A DNA stretch of 64,000 nucleotides from JACDAE01 sp963744875 (GTDB taxonomy: Bacteria > Chloroflexota > Ktedonobacteria > Ktedonobacterales > Ktedonobacteraceae), in contig CAVUVQ010000013.1 in the NCBI GenBank assembly GCA_963744875.1, positions 1 through 64,000 of the forward strand, in the 5' to 3' direction. The notes below the pieces were generated by a model. That model saw only the letters and a program-made list of their open reading frames with translations. It ran no database searches and had not been told where the DNA came from. Both the position numbers and the translations under genes were made by a program. Below, one piece after another: positions 9,325 through 17,584 of this stretch. Every line of letters starts with the position of its first letter. Position 1 is the stretch's first letter.

Positions 9325-9614
9325 AGGGGAACGGCTTCCCTCAGAACGGCTTCACGTATCAGCGGGCTCAAAGATCTGCGGATGACGACCTGCACCCGCT
9401 TGCCGAGAAGTTGCTCAAGGTCTGCGGCAAGGCTGGCAGGAAACCATGGGGTCGTGACGCCAGTTACGTCAACGAGCAGGTCTATATCGCTGTCCGGCGT
9501 CTCCTCGCCCCGCGCCGCCGAGCCGAAAAGTTGTGCATTTCCGGCTCCGTGACGGGCGACCACTCGCAAAACTTCATCGCGGTGTTGGTGGATTGCCGCT
9601 GCCATGCTCATCAA
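9321..9614 (-). CDS. MntA-type minimal nucleotidyltransferase antitoxin
   Basis: Minimal nucleotidyltransferase that in studied HEPN-MNT pairs neutralises HepT by modifying it (AMPylation). Full length, 97 residues. The motif GSAARGEETPDSDIDLLVD holds the G-S-x10-D-x-D catalytic signature (GSAARG...SDIDLL). It ends EAVLREAVPL, with the TGA overlapping the HepT TTG start. Located directly downstream (on the minus strand) of an apparently empty stretch that follows the cas3 end, so it forms part of the defence cluster. Confidence 0.88.
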   Translation of the reverse strand: MMSMAAAIHQHRDEVLRVVARHGAGNAQLFGSAARGEETPDSDIDLLVDVTGVTTPWFPASLAADLEQLLGKRVQVVIRRSLSPLIREAVLREAVPL

Positions 9615-9935
9615 TCCCCGATTGTATCGCCGGAGCGACTGGTTTCGGAAGGGAGGCTGAGCAGCCCTGTGCCGCCGATTTGGAGCGCTCCGAGGGAACA
9701 GCCCGGGACGGACTCCTGGAGTCCGCCAGTGCGACTGTGACCCGCTATTTCCAACTTCGTCGCGTGGTTACTGCTGAGAGCCCGGGCTTTCGTTAAATCG
9801 GACCGTAGTTCCTCCTAACGAATCCTTGCTGACGGACGAGGTATCCACCGACCATAATTACCCTGTGCTTGCGGAAGCGAAGGTGCGGGAAAGCCCGAGC
9901 ATGATGTCTGCGAAGAGGCAGATCAGGAAATACGA
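9615..9935. other. Gap between cas3 end and MNT gene
   Basis: No gene I can support. A minus-strand open frame at 9793-10050 (85 residues, arginine-rich) overlaps the end of cas3 and could be the true frame of the last part of cas3 after an indel, but I recognise no motif in it. Confidence 0.3.
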
Positions 9936-12339
9936 TCAGGCACGCGGGGCACGCCGACCTGACGCGCCGCGCAAACTTTGCGGAAGCTGCATTCCGGTTT
10001 CCGAATCGTAATCTGCCGGAGCCACGTTGCACATCAATTCCGCGCTCCACGTCATTTTGTATCTATTTTCAAATAAGCCGGGATCGGCACGAGGTATCGC
10101 GCCCGGCCTAACGAGGTTTGCTCGGAACGGGCCGCATCCAATAGTGCATCGGGTAAGACCTCTTCGCCGTCGAACAACTCTTGCCACATGGCTTCGAGTT
10201 GATCCTTCTGTACGGCGTCGCCTGGACCGTAGGGAACAAAGTTGTCTATCGACGTATTGGGAAATGTCCGTCATGCGTGATTTGATCTTCGTCGCCAGGC
10301 TCATCTTATTTGCGCAGGGTACGATTCCTCCAGCAGAGCTTCGATCACTGCCTCGCTGAGCAATAGTGATCCGCAAGAAGCAACTCGATCCCTCAGCAGA
10401 TCGCTTACTCGCCGCATGTGATTCTTGCTACATAGGGCCGGTGCGAACGAAGTGCTGAAAACACGGTCACATGCGCAGGTTCAGGCGCTTCTCCCCGCCT
10501 GTTACAGCGACCAAACCGCTGCTGCAACGATTCGAGGGCGCGAGTTCGCTGAAGCACTGATCAAAACTTACATCGGAGCGACACTTCAACAGCTTGTGTC
10601 GACACCAGGATGTGGCCCTTCCGGGGTTTGTTTCCTTTTCGATGCGATTCCTGTCAGCGTAGTTAAAGCGAGAGTGAAGAAGCGTACACTGAAACCACGA
10701 TCCTTCAAAAGCGTAAACAGACTGATCGCGCGCTTCACCAGATTGACTACGACCAGAACGGAGCCATTGCCTGCGGCCGTTTCGATCAATCTGACGGCTT
10801 CGGCCGAGTCGGATTCAATGTCGAGCACAGACAATCTGTGCCTGGCAGGCTTGTCTGCGATATCGCTGCCAACCCCGATCAGCCGGGCGTCGGGCGCTGC
10901 TGCCGAAATCGCTTCAAGCAGATGCACGGGCATGGTCGCGGTCATGAACAGGACACGCACGTTCAGATGTTGTGTCAAAAACCGCAATGCGGCCAGTATC
11001 ATGGCGGTTACCTGCGGTTCATGGCGTGTATCTCGTCGATGATTTCGGGCACCCGAAACTGCCGCCCATGTGCTTCAGGCGCACGTGCGCCAAAATCATC
11101 CGAATGAGGACAAACGGGCTGGATACTGAAATGGGCGCGGCATACCGCCTTGCAAGATGCTCCTGCGTGATCGAAAGCCCGGTAGCTTCGTGTGGCTCAT
11201 ATTTGCGATCAAGGAGCGCTTCGTACATCTTCCGAATGCTGCGCCCGTGCGCCAGCGATACATTCGCATTCCATTTGAGGCGGTCCTCTTCAACCGATGG
11301 AAAGAGATTGCCTATCAATCTGGCCTGCATGGAGTTCATGGAAGCCTGGTATGGCAGCAAAGAACAAGGTGCGGCCGAGCCTCTTTCCGAGATCGCATCG
11401 CGGGCAGCCCAAAGCAAGGCGGCCTCAGTCTTGCCGCTGCCCGTAGGCGCCACGAGGATCGCGTTGCCGTCCCGTCCAGCTATGGCGTTCTGAAACGAAT
11501 TCAGCCTGCTGATTCGCGGCGCAAGTGCGAGCTGAAGTTCCGCAGCACTGGATAGGGCTGTCGTGATCGGCCTACGTCCGAAACTCGCGCAAATGATCGG
11601 AATTGATGAGCCATCCGCGGGTGTGGATGCGGCACAAGTATACTCTTCCAGTCCCTTGCCGGGCGGGGGCCCGGGAGGGGCGACGGTACGGGAGAGAAAC
11701 GTGTCAGAAACTCGCTTATCGAAGTCGATTGCGTTCGAGGGGCTTCCTCAGTCGGACGAAACTCGAAATTGCTTACTTCGTACGGTTCGAACCGCCCATC
11801 CGCGATCCTGAAAGATTTCGCGAGCGTGAGAAAGAAGCGTTACCAGGGTCCCGCTATCCCGATTCCAATCCCGCCCGCAAGAAGGGCCAGTTGCGAGCGC
11901 GGCGCTGGTGACGATCGACCGCGTGAAAATGGTTACCCGGATCGAACAACTCATGAAGCCCTTTGTGATGGGATGCGATCGCGGCCACCAGCCAGTCACG
12001 CTACGGTATCCGGAACCTTCAGGCAGGCAACGAACGCCATGCTCAGAACCTCGTGGCGGTCGCGGAAACGAGATGCCACCAGGGCGCAGTGCAATGCCTG
12101 GAAATCGACGTGGGCTTTACCGAAATCGTGCAGCAGAGCGGCGTATCCAAGACACGCGGCAGCGATACGGAGTCGGCCAACGGCCATTCCGGTTTGTGGG
12201 CGTTGAAGAATTGAGCGGCCTGCCAGCAGACATCCAGTGTGTGCTGAAGCAGCGGGTAGCCATCTTCGATCAGATTGAGTGGCGGGGACTTCGCCCACAG
12301 ATCAGCCATCCGAGGGCGGAGAGACTCAAGAATGGACAT
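9936..12339 (-). CDS. cas3: CRISPR nuclease-helicase Cas3 (with HD domain), frameshifted
   Basis: Degrades target DNA after recruitment by Cascade. The N-terminal HD nuclease domain begins MSILESLRPRMADLWAKSPP, with the histidine in YPLLQHTLDVCW and the HD pair in YAALLHDFGKAHVDFQ. The helicase follows: Walker A APTGSGKTEAALLWAARD, motif II DEIHA (about 11025-11040 on the minus strand) and motif III MTATMP. C-terminal conserved regions are broken; DYDSETG near 10000 resembles the usual ending, so the 3' end is approximate. At least four frame changes occur, all with continuing similarity. It is the last gene of the leftward cas8-cas7-cas5-cas3 operon, starting 17 bp after the likely cas5 stop. 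Confidence 0.85.
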
Positions 12340-12355
12340 TTTTCATTGAAGCGAG

Positions 12356-13128
12356 TTAAGAACCGGAATGAATTGCAGGCCTCGCGCCAGCGTGGACAAT
12401 CTGGAAATTCACGCATCTCCTCGCGATCTACCGTAAATACCGGGGGCAATCTGTTTCGGGACACAACAGCTCCAGTTCCCGCATACACTCGCAATGCGGG
12501 CGACATGATCTGCAGGTACCGATCATGGCGGGATTCGCGGTTGCGGGCGTAATCAACTACAGCAGGCATCATTACCGACGTTCCTGGCACGACGTGCGGT
12601 CGCCAATCGTAAGGCAGGATCGTATGGGAGAAAAACGCCTCGGAATCGGTTTGCAGGTCGATGAAGCGAGCCGAACTGCAGAATGCAAGGTCCTGGGAGC
12701 GGCCGAGAATATACGTGAAGTACGGGCTGAGGAAGGCCGGGGCGAACCGATCCAAAAGATTGCTACCCCCCTTGAGGTACAGCGTCATTTTCGGGCGAAA
12801 CAAGAATTCACGTGGTTGAGGATTGGGCGCACATTCCACATTGACAGGGAATTCCGCAGCCTTTTTGGGCTTTAGAGTTTCGTCCACTTCCCGCCTCAAT
12901 CGGTTGCCGGGTTTCGAGATCCAGACCTTTGCCCTGATGTTCAAACGTATAGGCGAACTGCATTTCTTCGGGATCAAACCAGCTACCGATCACGCCCGCA
13001 AGGTGGCCGTAGATTGTGGCGGGCGGGGGCATTTCAAATGTTCGCAAAGAACCCGCCTGAATACGCGGGTACCGGAATGAAGTGGTGAACGCTTCGCACT
13101 GGACCTTCAAGACCCTCACGCCAGCCAT
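12356..13128 (-). CDS. cas5: Cascade subunit Cas5 (Cas5t type), frameshifted
   Basis: Cas5 caps the 5' handle of crRNA in the Cascade complex. The N-terminus VLKVQCEAFTTSFRYPRIQA followed by FEMPPPATIYGHLAGVIGSW is the characteristic RAMP start of type I-B Cas5. Downstream are RPKMTLYLKGGSNLLDRFAP and FLSPYFTYILGRSQDLAFCS. One frame change near 12,950 separates the two halves. The ATG at 13128 lies inside the end of cas7 (13-bp overlap). The stop at 12356 is inferred from a frame ending AIHSGS just before cas3; the uncorrected frame would run on to 12270. Confidence 0.83.
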
Positions 13129-14232
13129 TCCTCTGCGCGCTTATCGAGTTCGGCTGTGAATGATCGGATCATTTCCACCGGGTGACTTGATCCTGGGCGA
13201 ACGCTTCGATGTTCCCGAGGAGTGCCTCAAGGCTCTCGCGCTGACTGTCGAGATAGCCCTTTGCCATGCCGACGAACAAACCGGAGAGAAGGGTCTTTTT
13301 GAAAACAGAGGCCACTTCATCCGGTGCGGCCAGGGTTTGACGGGCTACCCCCTCTTTGTCGGGGCTGACGAAGTAAACAGATGATTGCCCCCTTTGGCGG
13401 CTCCGAGCAGCATGAAGCGGGGAGAGACATCGGTGTAGTGTATTGACTGTTTTGCGCCGCCGCTCAATAAAGCCAGGCCCTGGAGGACCTGTGTCAGCCG
13501 CTGTTTGCGTTCACCGAGAGGCAATTCAAAGGCGCGGCCATTATTTACGCTTTTCAAGTTGCACTATCGACCGCTTGCTTTCGCATATTGTCCAGATGAC
13601 GGAATCCAGTCCGATCCACGTGGTGAAAGCGTCCCAGCATGTTGAGGTCTATGGAAAATGAGCATCAGGGTTGTCCGGTAAAATTCATGCGGAGAGGAAC
13701 CCGGATCGCCTTCAAACCGCGACATTGTTCCAAAATCGGAGCCGATGTCGCGTGATTTCAGGGGACCGATGGAAATCGGGCCGGTTTCTCATCTTGAACG
13801 GCGAACTGCGCGTCAATGCGGCAAATTTTAGTTTGTCGCCCGTACCCTCCGTGTCCTGATCAGAAAGCCCGGAGCCCGCCCATTTCTTCCGCTTCTCATC
13901 TGTCTCTTTGCCTTTTCCACCCGGCGCTCGCATATATCCGAATACATCGTCTTCGGCGTACAGAAGCGGGTTCGCGTCGGTGTAGGCGACTTTGTCTTCC
14001 CGGAAGACCGGGGACTGGTTCATCCCGGCACCGAAGTCAAGGTGTCGCGCGACCAATACCGGACGGCCTGTGCGGAGACGTAGGGAAAGACACCCTGACC
14101 TGTACGGAATTTTTTGATCGCAGTCCAGTTGTCGTTCATCCGGTCCGCGTTTTCCATCGGGATTTTGTCGCCTGCGTTGTTTAGCGCAGATGCTGGGCAG
14201 TCAATGAGCAGTAAGCCTGAAATGTGTGCCAT
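13116..14232 (-). CDS. cas7: Cascade backbone Cas7 (Cst2/DevR family), frameshifted
   Basis: Cas7 forms the helical backbone along the crRNA guide and flips every sixth base. The start MAHISGLLLIDCPASALNNA leads to KKFRTGQGVFPYVSAQAVRY, a strong Cst2/DevR signature. Next come VAYTDANPLLYAEDDVFGYM and FAALTRSSPFKM. The remaining third is split over frames: AKQSIHYTDVSPRFMLLGAA, then LLSGLFVGMAKGYLDSQRES and a last segment ending DKRAEEWLA with the TGA at 13116-13118. It begins 2 bp after the cas8 stop codon and overlaps cas5, so translation is coupled. Length of about 370 residues is normal. Confidence 0.87.
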
Positions 14233-14234
14233 AG

Positions 14235-15589
14235 TTATTCCTCTCTGGTATTTTCGGGGGCGGGTGAAGCGACGATCGGTTCCGGCAAGCGCATTAACGT
14301 TTCAGCATCAATTTTTTCGAGCGTACGCAAAATTATGAGGTCCCGAGCGAGCCACATATCTCGCGGGAAACTGTCGTCTGCTGAAACCATGTCCAGGGCA
14401 AGCAGGATAAGTATCGAGCGACAAAGGACTTTCGCCCGCATCCCTAAGCCGCCCTTGTGCATATACCAGAACTTCGACGATTCATCCGTGTTGTAAAGCG
14501 CTTCAAGACTTTTTCGCTGTCGCGACAATCCGCGATTCTGTCGCCTATCTCTTTGATTGCTTCGATTCTGTTTTTCTGCATTCCCGCCAACCTTTCCAGA
14601 AATAGGCACGCCAGCTCGAAGCTGCCGGGCTGAGGCGCTGTCTTATTCAGCTTTATAAAGTAACTTCTGGCCGCGAACACCGCTTTAGAACGGAAATCCT
14701 CGGAACGGAATGCCGCGCCGAGCGCCTCGTATAGTCCGTTGCGCCTTCCATCAGTTCCGGAGTCTTTATCTGTCTTGCCGCTTTGCCCGGTTTCGATTCC
14801 ACGCACGCTCAACGACGTCTTGATACAGCTTGCCAAAGCGGGAGGCTGCTTCATCCCAGAACTGAAACAATTCCCTCGGAATTCGCAGTTCATCGAATTC
14901 AGGATTGGTGCGGTAATTTGTCACGTGACAACCCACAACGTCCTGCAAAGAGATTCGTTCCTGCTCGGGTTGCGATCTCCATCTCTCGAAAGCCTTGCGA
15001 GCAACTGTGAGCAGACGGCTCCATGGAAACCGGGGCTTTATTGAACCGTCCGGCGCCGGAATAAAGCGGCCTACTTCATCGACGGCGACACCGGCCAGCA
15101 GGTAAGTCCATTGCCGCTGGTGAGACCACCAGAAGAGAGCTTTGCCTGCGACTTTCAATGTAGCGAGCGGATAAAACTGCATGGCGAAGAGGCGGTAGCC
15201 GCAAAACCGCAAAGCCCGTTCGGCCGCCGGGACTGCAGTCCATGCTGTTCGCACTTGAGAGAGCGGAATGATGCTGCCGTCGACAACGGCATGGGCGGGC
15301 TTGCCGCAATATTCACAGTTTGGCGGATGGGCTCACGTTGAAAGCCTTGCAAGACTTTCTTGTGAAATTCTGCTACGTTTGCAGCACCATCGTCGGGTTT
15401 GTCCAACCGCTGTTGGGAAAATGGACCCAGAAAGGATGCCCGCCAAATTTTATTCGAGTAAATTTCGATTAACTCAGCGCCCTGAGAAAGGAGATCTTGC
15501 TGCGAAAACTCTTCACACGGTTTCTGGAGGCGATATTCCAGTACAGCTACGCCGGTGTCAACGAAGGGGTCTCCCGCGTAGCGGATCAC
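14235..15589 (-). CDS. cas8: Cascade large subunit Cas8 (Cst1, CXXC family), frameshifted
   Basis: Large subunit that recognises the PAM and recruits Cas3. The start VIRYAGDPFVDTGVAVLEYR is typical of Cst1-type Cas8; a cysteine pair in the frame CEYCGKPAHA near 15,310 is the first half of the zinc-binding CXXC region. Then come SIIPLSQVRTAWTAVPAAER and YPLATLKVAGKALFWW. The C-terminal half reads LSRQRKSLEALYNTDESSKF and ends APENTREE. The GTG at 15589 has AAGGGG 11 bases upstream and no better in-frame start. Gene order cas8-cas7-cas5-cas3 with a separate cas6 marks a type I-B (Tneap-like) system. At least three frame changes. Confidence 0.85.
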
Positions 15590-15599
15590 AGCAGCAGAA

Positions 15600-15665
15600 A
15601 CCCCTTCGTCTGGGCAGGTTCACCAAGAAACAGCACTAATTTCAGTCCCCTTCGTGAAGGGGACA
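15600..15665 (-). ncRNA. Candidate CreR-like RNA: solitary CRISPR repeat plus guide upstream of cas8
   Basis: On the minus strand 15665-15639 is a diverged copy of the 3' 27 nt of the array repeat: the GTCCCCTTC-x-CGAAGGGGAC palindrome (one G-to-A change, CACGAA for CGCGAA) followed by the 5'-handle sequence ACTGAAAT. The 5' part of the repeat is not conserved. The guide-like continuation starts at 15638 with TAGTGCTGTTTCTTGGTGAA. Beyond it AAC-CTG-CCC and GGG-GTT (about 15601-15621) could fold as an imperfect hairpin, a possible second pseudo-repeat. It lies in the 5' leader of cas8, same strand, 50 bp before the start codon. Known analogues are cas-regulating RNAs (CreR) in type I systems. 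Expression is inferred. Confidence 0.72.
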
Positions 15666-15828
15666 ATAGCCTGAAACACTTGCCCGACACCAGAAGCGTT
15701 TGCAGCGCACGAGTGAAACCCGGTTGCCTCTTGGCACGATCCAAAAGGGGCGGCTTTGGAGACCGCTTTCGAATAGTCGTGCCAGAAGGCGGATATAGTG
15801 AGCTGATAGTCACACGATCCAAGTAAGA

Positions 15829-15867
15829 AGTCAATTGATTTTCATTAACCATTAAATATCACTATGG
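15829..15867 (-). promoter_or_regulatory. Predicted Cascade/CreR target in the cas8 upstream region
   Basis: Read on the minus strand, 15867-15865 is CCA and 15864-15845 is TAGTGATATTTAATGGTTAA. Against the guide of the solitary repeat this matches 15 of 20 positions; mismatches are 6, 8, 12, 13 and 18. CCA is a PAM used by some type I-B systems and is in the correct place (5' of the protospacer on the non-target strand). A -35-like TTGACT (15834-15829) lies just downstream and would be covered by a full R-loop; a -10 box is not clear. The site is in the 406-bp region between the divergent cas8 and vapB starts. Confidence 0.68.
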
Positions 15868-15972
15868 CAGTCTATTACTTCGCCCGACCTTTACGCCCGC
15901 TGACGCAGTGCTCGATGCAAACCTCAGCTGAAGCGGGTTTCCGGTCGTAGCGCATCCGGTTTGATTCGGTAT

Positions 15973-15989
15973 GAATATGAGTCATATTC
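15973..15989 (+). promoter_or_regulatory. Palindromic operator before the AbrB-type antitoxin
   Basis: GAATATGA-G-TCATATTC is a perfect 8-bp inverted repeat around one base, ending 6 bases before the ATG at 15996. Its place and symmetry fit the autoregulatory operator of a VapB/AbrB-type antitoxin. Confidence 0.6.
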
Positions 15990-15995
15990 GAAAGT

Positions 15996-16227
15996 ATGAA
16001 ACTGGGGGAACGGGGGCAGGTCACGATTCCGAAAGAGATATGCGAAAAGTTCGGACTGTCCGCCGACACTGAAATCGAGTTTGAGGTACCGAACGGCGCT
16101 ATTTTGCTGCGGAAATCAGCACGAAAACTGAACCTCGATCAAGTGGAAGGGCCGGTGCAAGGACAGTTTTGCAAAGCTGGGATTCACATCCGTGGATCAG
16201 TTTGTGGATGGCGTGCGCGGTCGATGA
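15996..16227 (+). CDS. VapB antitoxin (SpoVT/AbrB fold), one frameshift
   Basis: Short swapped-hairpin DNA-binding protein: KLGERGQVTIPKEICEKFGL and DTEIEFEVPNGAILLRKSAR are the standard AbrB/MazE beta-hairpin sequence. After an apparent extra T near 16168 the protein continues AKLGFTSVDQFVDGVRGR and stops with a TGA that overlaps the toxin ATG (ATGA). Without correction the antitoxin reads straight into the toxin as a fusion, which I consider an artefact. It lies between cas8 and cas6, diverging from cas8. Confidence 0.82.
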
Positions 16228-16621
16228 TCACCGCGGTCGATACGAACATTTTTCTGGATGTTCTGCTGCCGAACGAGGATTTCTGCGATGCGTCCGCCGC
16301 GGCTCTGGAGACTGCCGCGAGCGCTGGTTCTCTCGTGATCTGCGATCTGGTGTATGCGGAACTTTGCATTCACTTGCTGGCTCAATGGGAATGCGATGAG
16401 TTCCTCGCCGAGAATGAGGTGCGGGTGGAAAGCCGAGCCGCCAGCTTTGCGGCAAGCCAAGCGTGGCGGACATACCGAAAGCAGGGCGACAACGAACGCG
16501 GATTCTGCCGGATTTTCTGATCGGCGCCCACGCTCTGGTGCAGGCTGATCGATTGCTCTCGCGCGATCGCGGCTTCTACAGAGGGCTGTTTACGAAACTG
16601 GTCGTTGTGGACCCATCGTGA
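16224..16621 (+). CDS. VapC-family PIN-domain ribonuclease toxin, one frameshift
   Basis: Metal-dependent RNase toxin. The first acidic residue is in ITAVDTNIFLDVLLPNEDF; the conserved second glutamate is in VICDLVYAELCIHLLAQW; after a frame change near 16500 the C-terminal acidic region reads LPDFLIGAHALVQADRLLSR followed by DRGFY, the last PIN motif, ending VVVDPS. About 132 residues, normal for VapC. It overlaps VapB by 4 nt and its 3' end overlaps the convergent cas6 end by about 45 bp. A toxin-antitoxin pair thus sits inside the cas cluster. Confidence 0.85.
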
Positions 16622-17555
16622 TCGTTGATTTCGCCTTTGCCCCAGACGACCTGACGTCCTACGCCTGTCCATTGCGCGGCTTCGAGATAGGGAAGGAACT
16701 CGGCCAGATCGCCCTGGTACTCGGCGGAGCCGACGAAGCCTCCGATGGAGTGGGTTTGGCCGGTCCTTGTGCTGCGGCGTTCGGTATCCATTCTTCGCAC
16801 GTTGCAGTGTGTCATCTTGACCGCTGCGGCTCTGGATTGTGAGGCCTGAAAATCGATGTCGAGGCCTCCGGCTCCGTAGAGCGCGCGTAAGGTGCTGATC
16901 CGGTCGCGGATCCTTGCGAAGAGAATCGGGAATTCGGGGCGGTAGGCGATTTTGTGCTCGTGTTTCAGTTCAGTCGGCGACAGGAAGTCGACTCGCAATT
17001 TGTCGACAGCTTGCGGAGCCCGGTTGCAGATCGAGCGAAACGGGTTGCACCGGAACCGGCGATCATCTGCAGACGAACTTTCGATAGAGCGTTTGCTCAG
17101 GAAGGTCTGCGACTGCGAGTCTTCGGACCTTCTGCAAATCCGCTTTGCCGCGTCTCGGTCCCAGGCCTTCGCGCGCGAGGGCGGCGAAGGTCAGGATGAA
17201 GTAAGACGAGCACGTCGGGGTCGAGCGAGAAGACGTGCAGATCGAAGTAAAAAGACTCGCCGGGTCGGATTTTGCGTCCGTCGAGATGCCGGGCGCGGAA
17301 GACGAAGGGGCGCGGCCAGTCGGCGAGGCCGCTGGGTCCGGCAGTGCTGGGCGATGGGCTCAAAGACGCGCGCATAGGGGCATGAGGCGCGGGATTGGCA
17401 GGTGCGGGCGTCGCTGGCAATCGGGAACGCAGGCGATTCGGCGGAAAATGACGCCGAGCGCTCCTCTCAGAATGTTGGCGGCCTTGCCGGGCGGGAAAAA
17501 GAGCGATTCCTGCGCGGTGAATTCGAAGCGTAAGGGGAAAAAGTCGAAAATGCAC
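16576..17555 (-). CDS. cas6: CRISPR endoribonuclease Cas6, frameshifted
   Basis: RAMP-fold RNase that cuts pre-crRNA at the base of the repeat hairpin. The C-terminal half is clear: RVDFLSPTELKHEHKIAYRP, a middle segment FARIRDRISTLRALYGAGGL, and GDLAEFLPYLEAAQWTGVGR then QVVWGKGE, the glycine-rich loop (GVGR-x4-GKG) that marks this Cas6 family. The N-terminal half (HFRLFPLTLRIHRAGIALF, and in the next frame ESLFFPPGKAANILRGALG) is split over frames. Start GTG at 17555, only 29 bp from the divergent cas1 ATG. A TATAAT at 17572-17567 would give a 5' leader of only a few bases. Confidence 0.85.
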
Positions 17556-17565
17556 GCAGTCGCGC

Positions 17566-17572
17566 TATTATA
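17566..17572. promoter_or_regulatory. Overlapping -10 elements for divergent cas6 and cas1
   Basis: The 29-bp gap between the cas6 and cas1 starts contains TATTATA. On the minus strand it reads TATAAT (17572-17567), 11 nt before the cas6 GTG; on the plus strand it reads TATTAT (17566-17571), 13 nt before the cas1 ATG. No clear -35 box is seen for either direction. Confidence 0.45.
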
Positions 17573-17584
17573 CAGTGATTCGAA

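Noticed and set aside
15586..15852. Minus-strand 88-residue open frame ending at the cas8 start, at first taken for a cas6 fragment or a leader peptide
   Set aside because: It runs through the repeat hairpin (LLSPSRRGLKL is repeat sequence), shows no Cas6 motif, and the real cas6 is at 16.6-17.6 kb. Its GTGA overlap with cas8 is probably chance.
15996..16520. Apparent single-protein fusion of AbrB antitoxin and PIN toxin
   Set aside because: A one-base correction near 16168 restores the normal antitoxin end with an ATGA overlap, so a frameshift explains the fusion.
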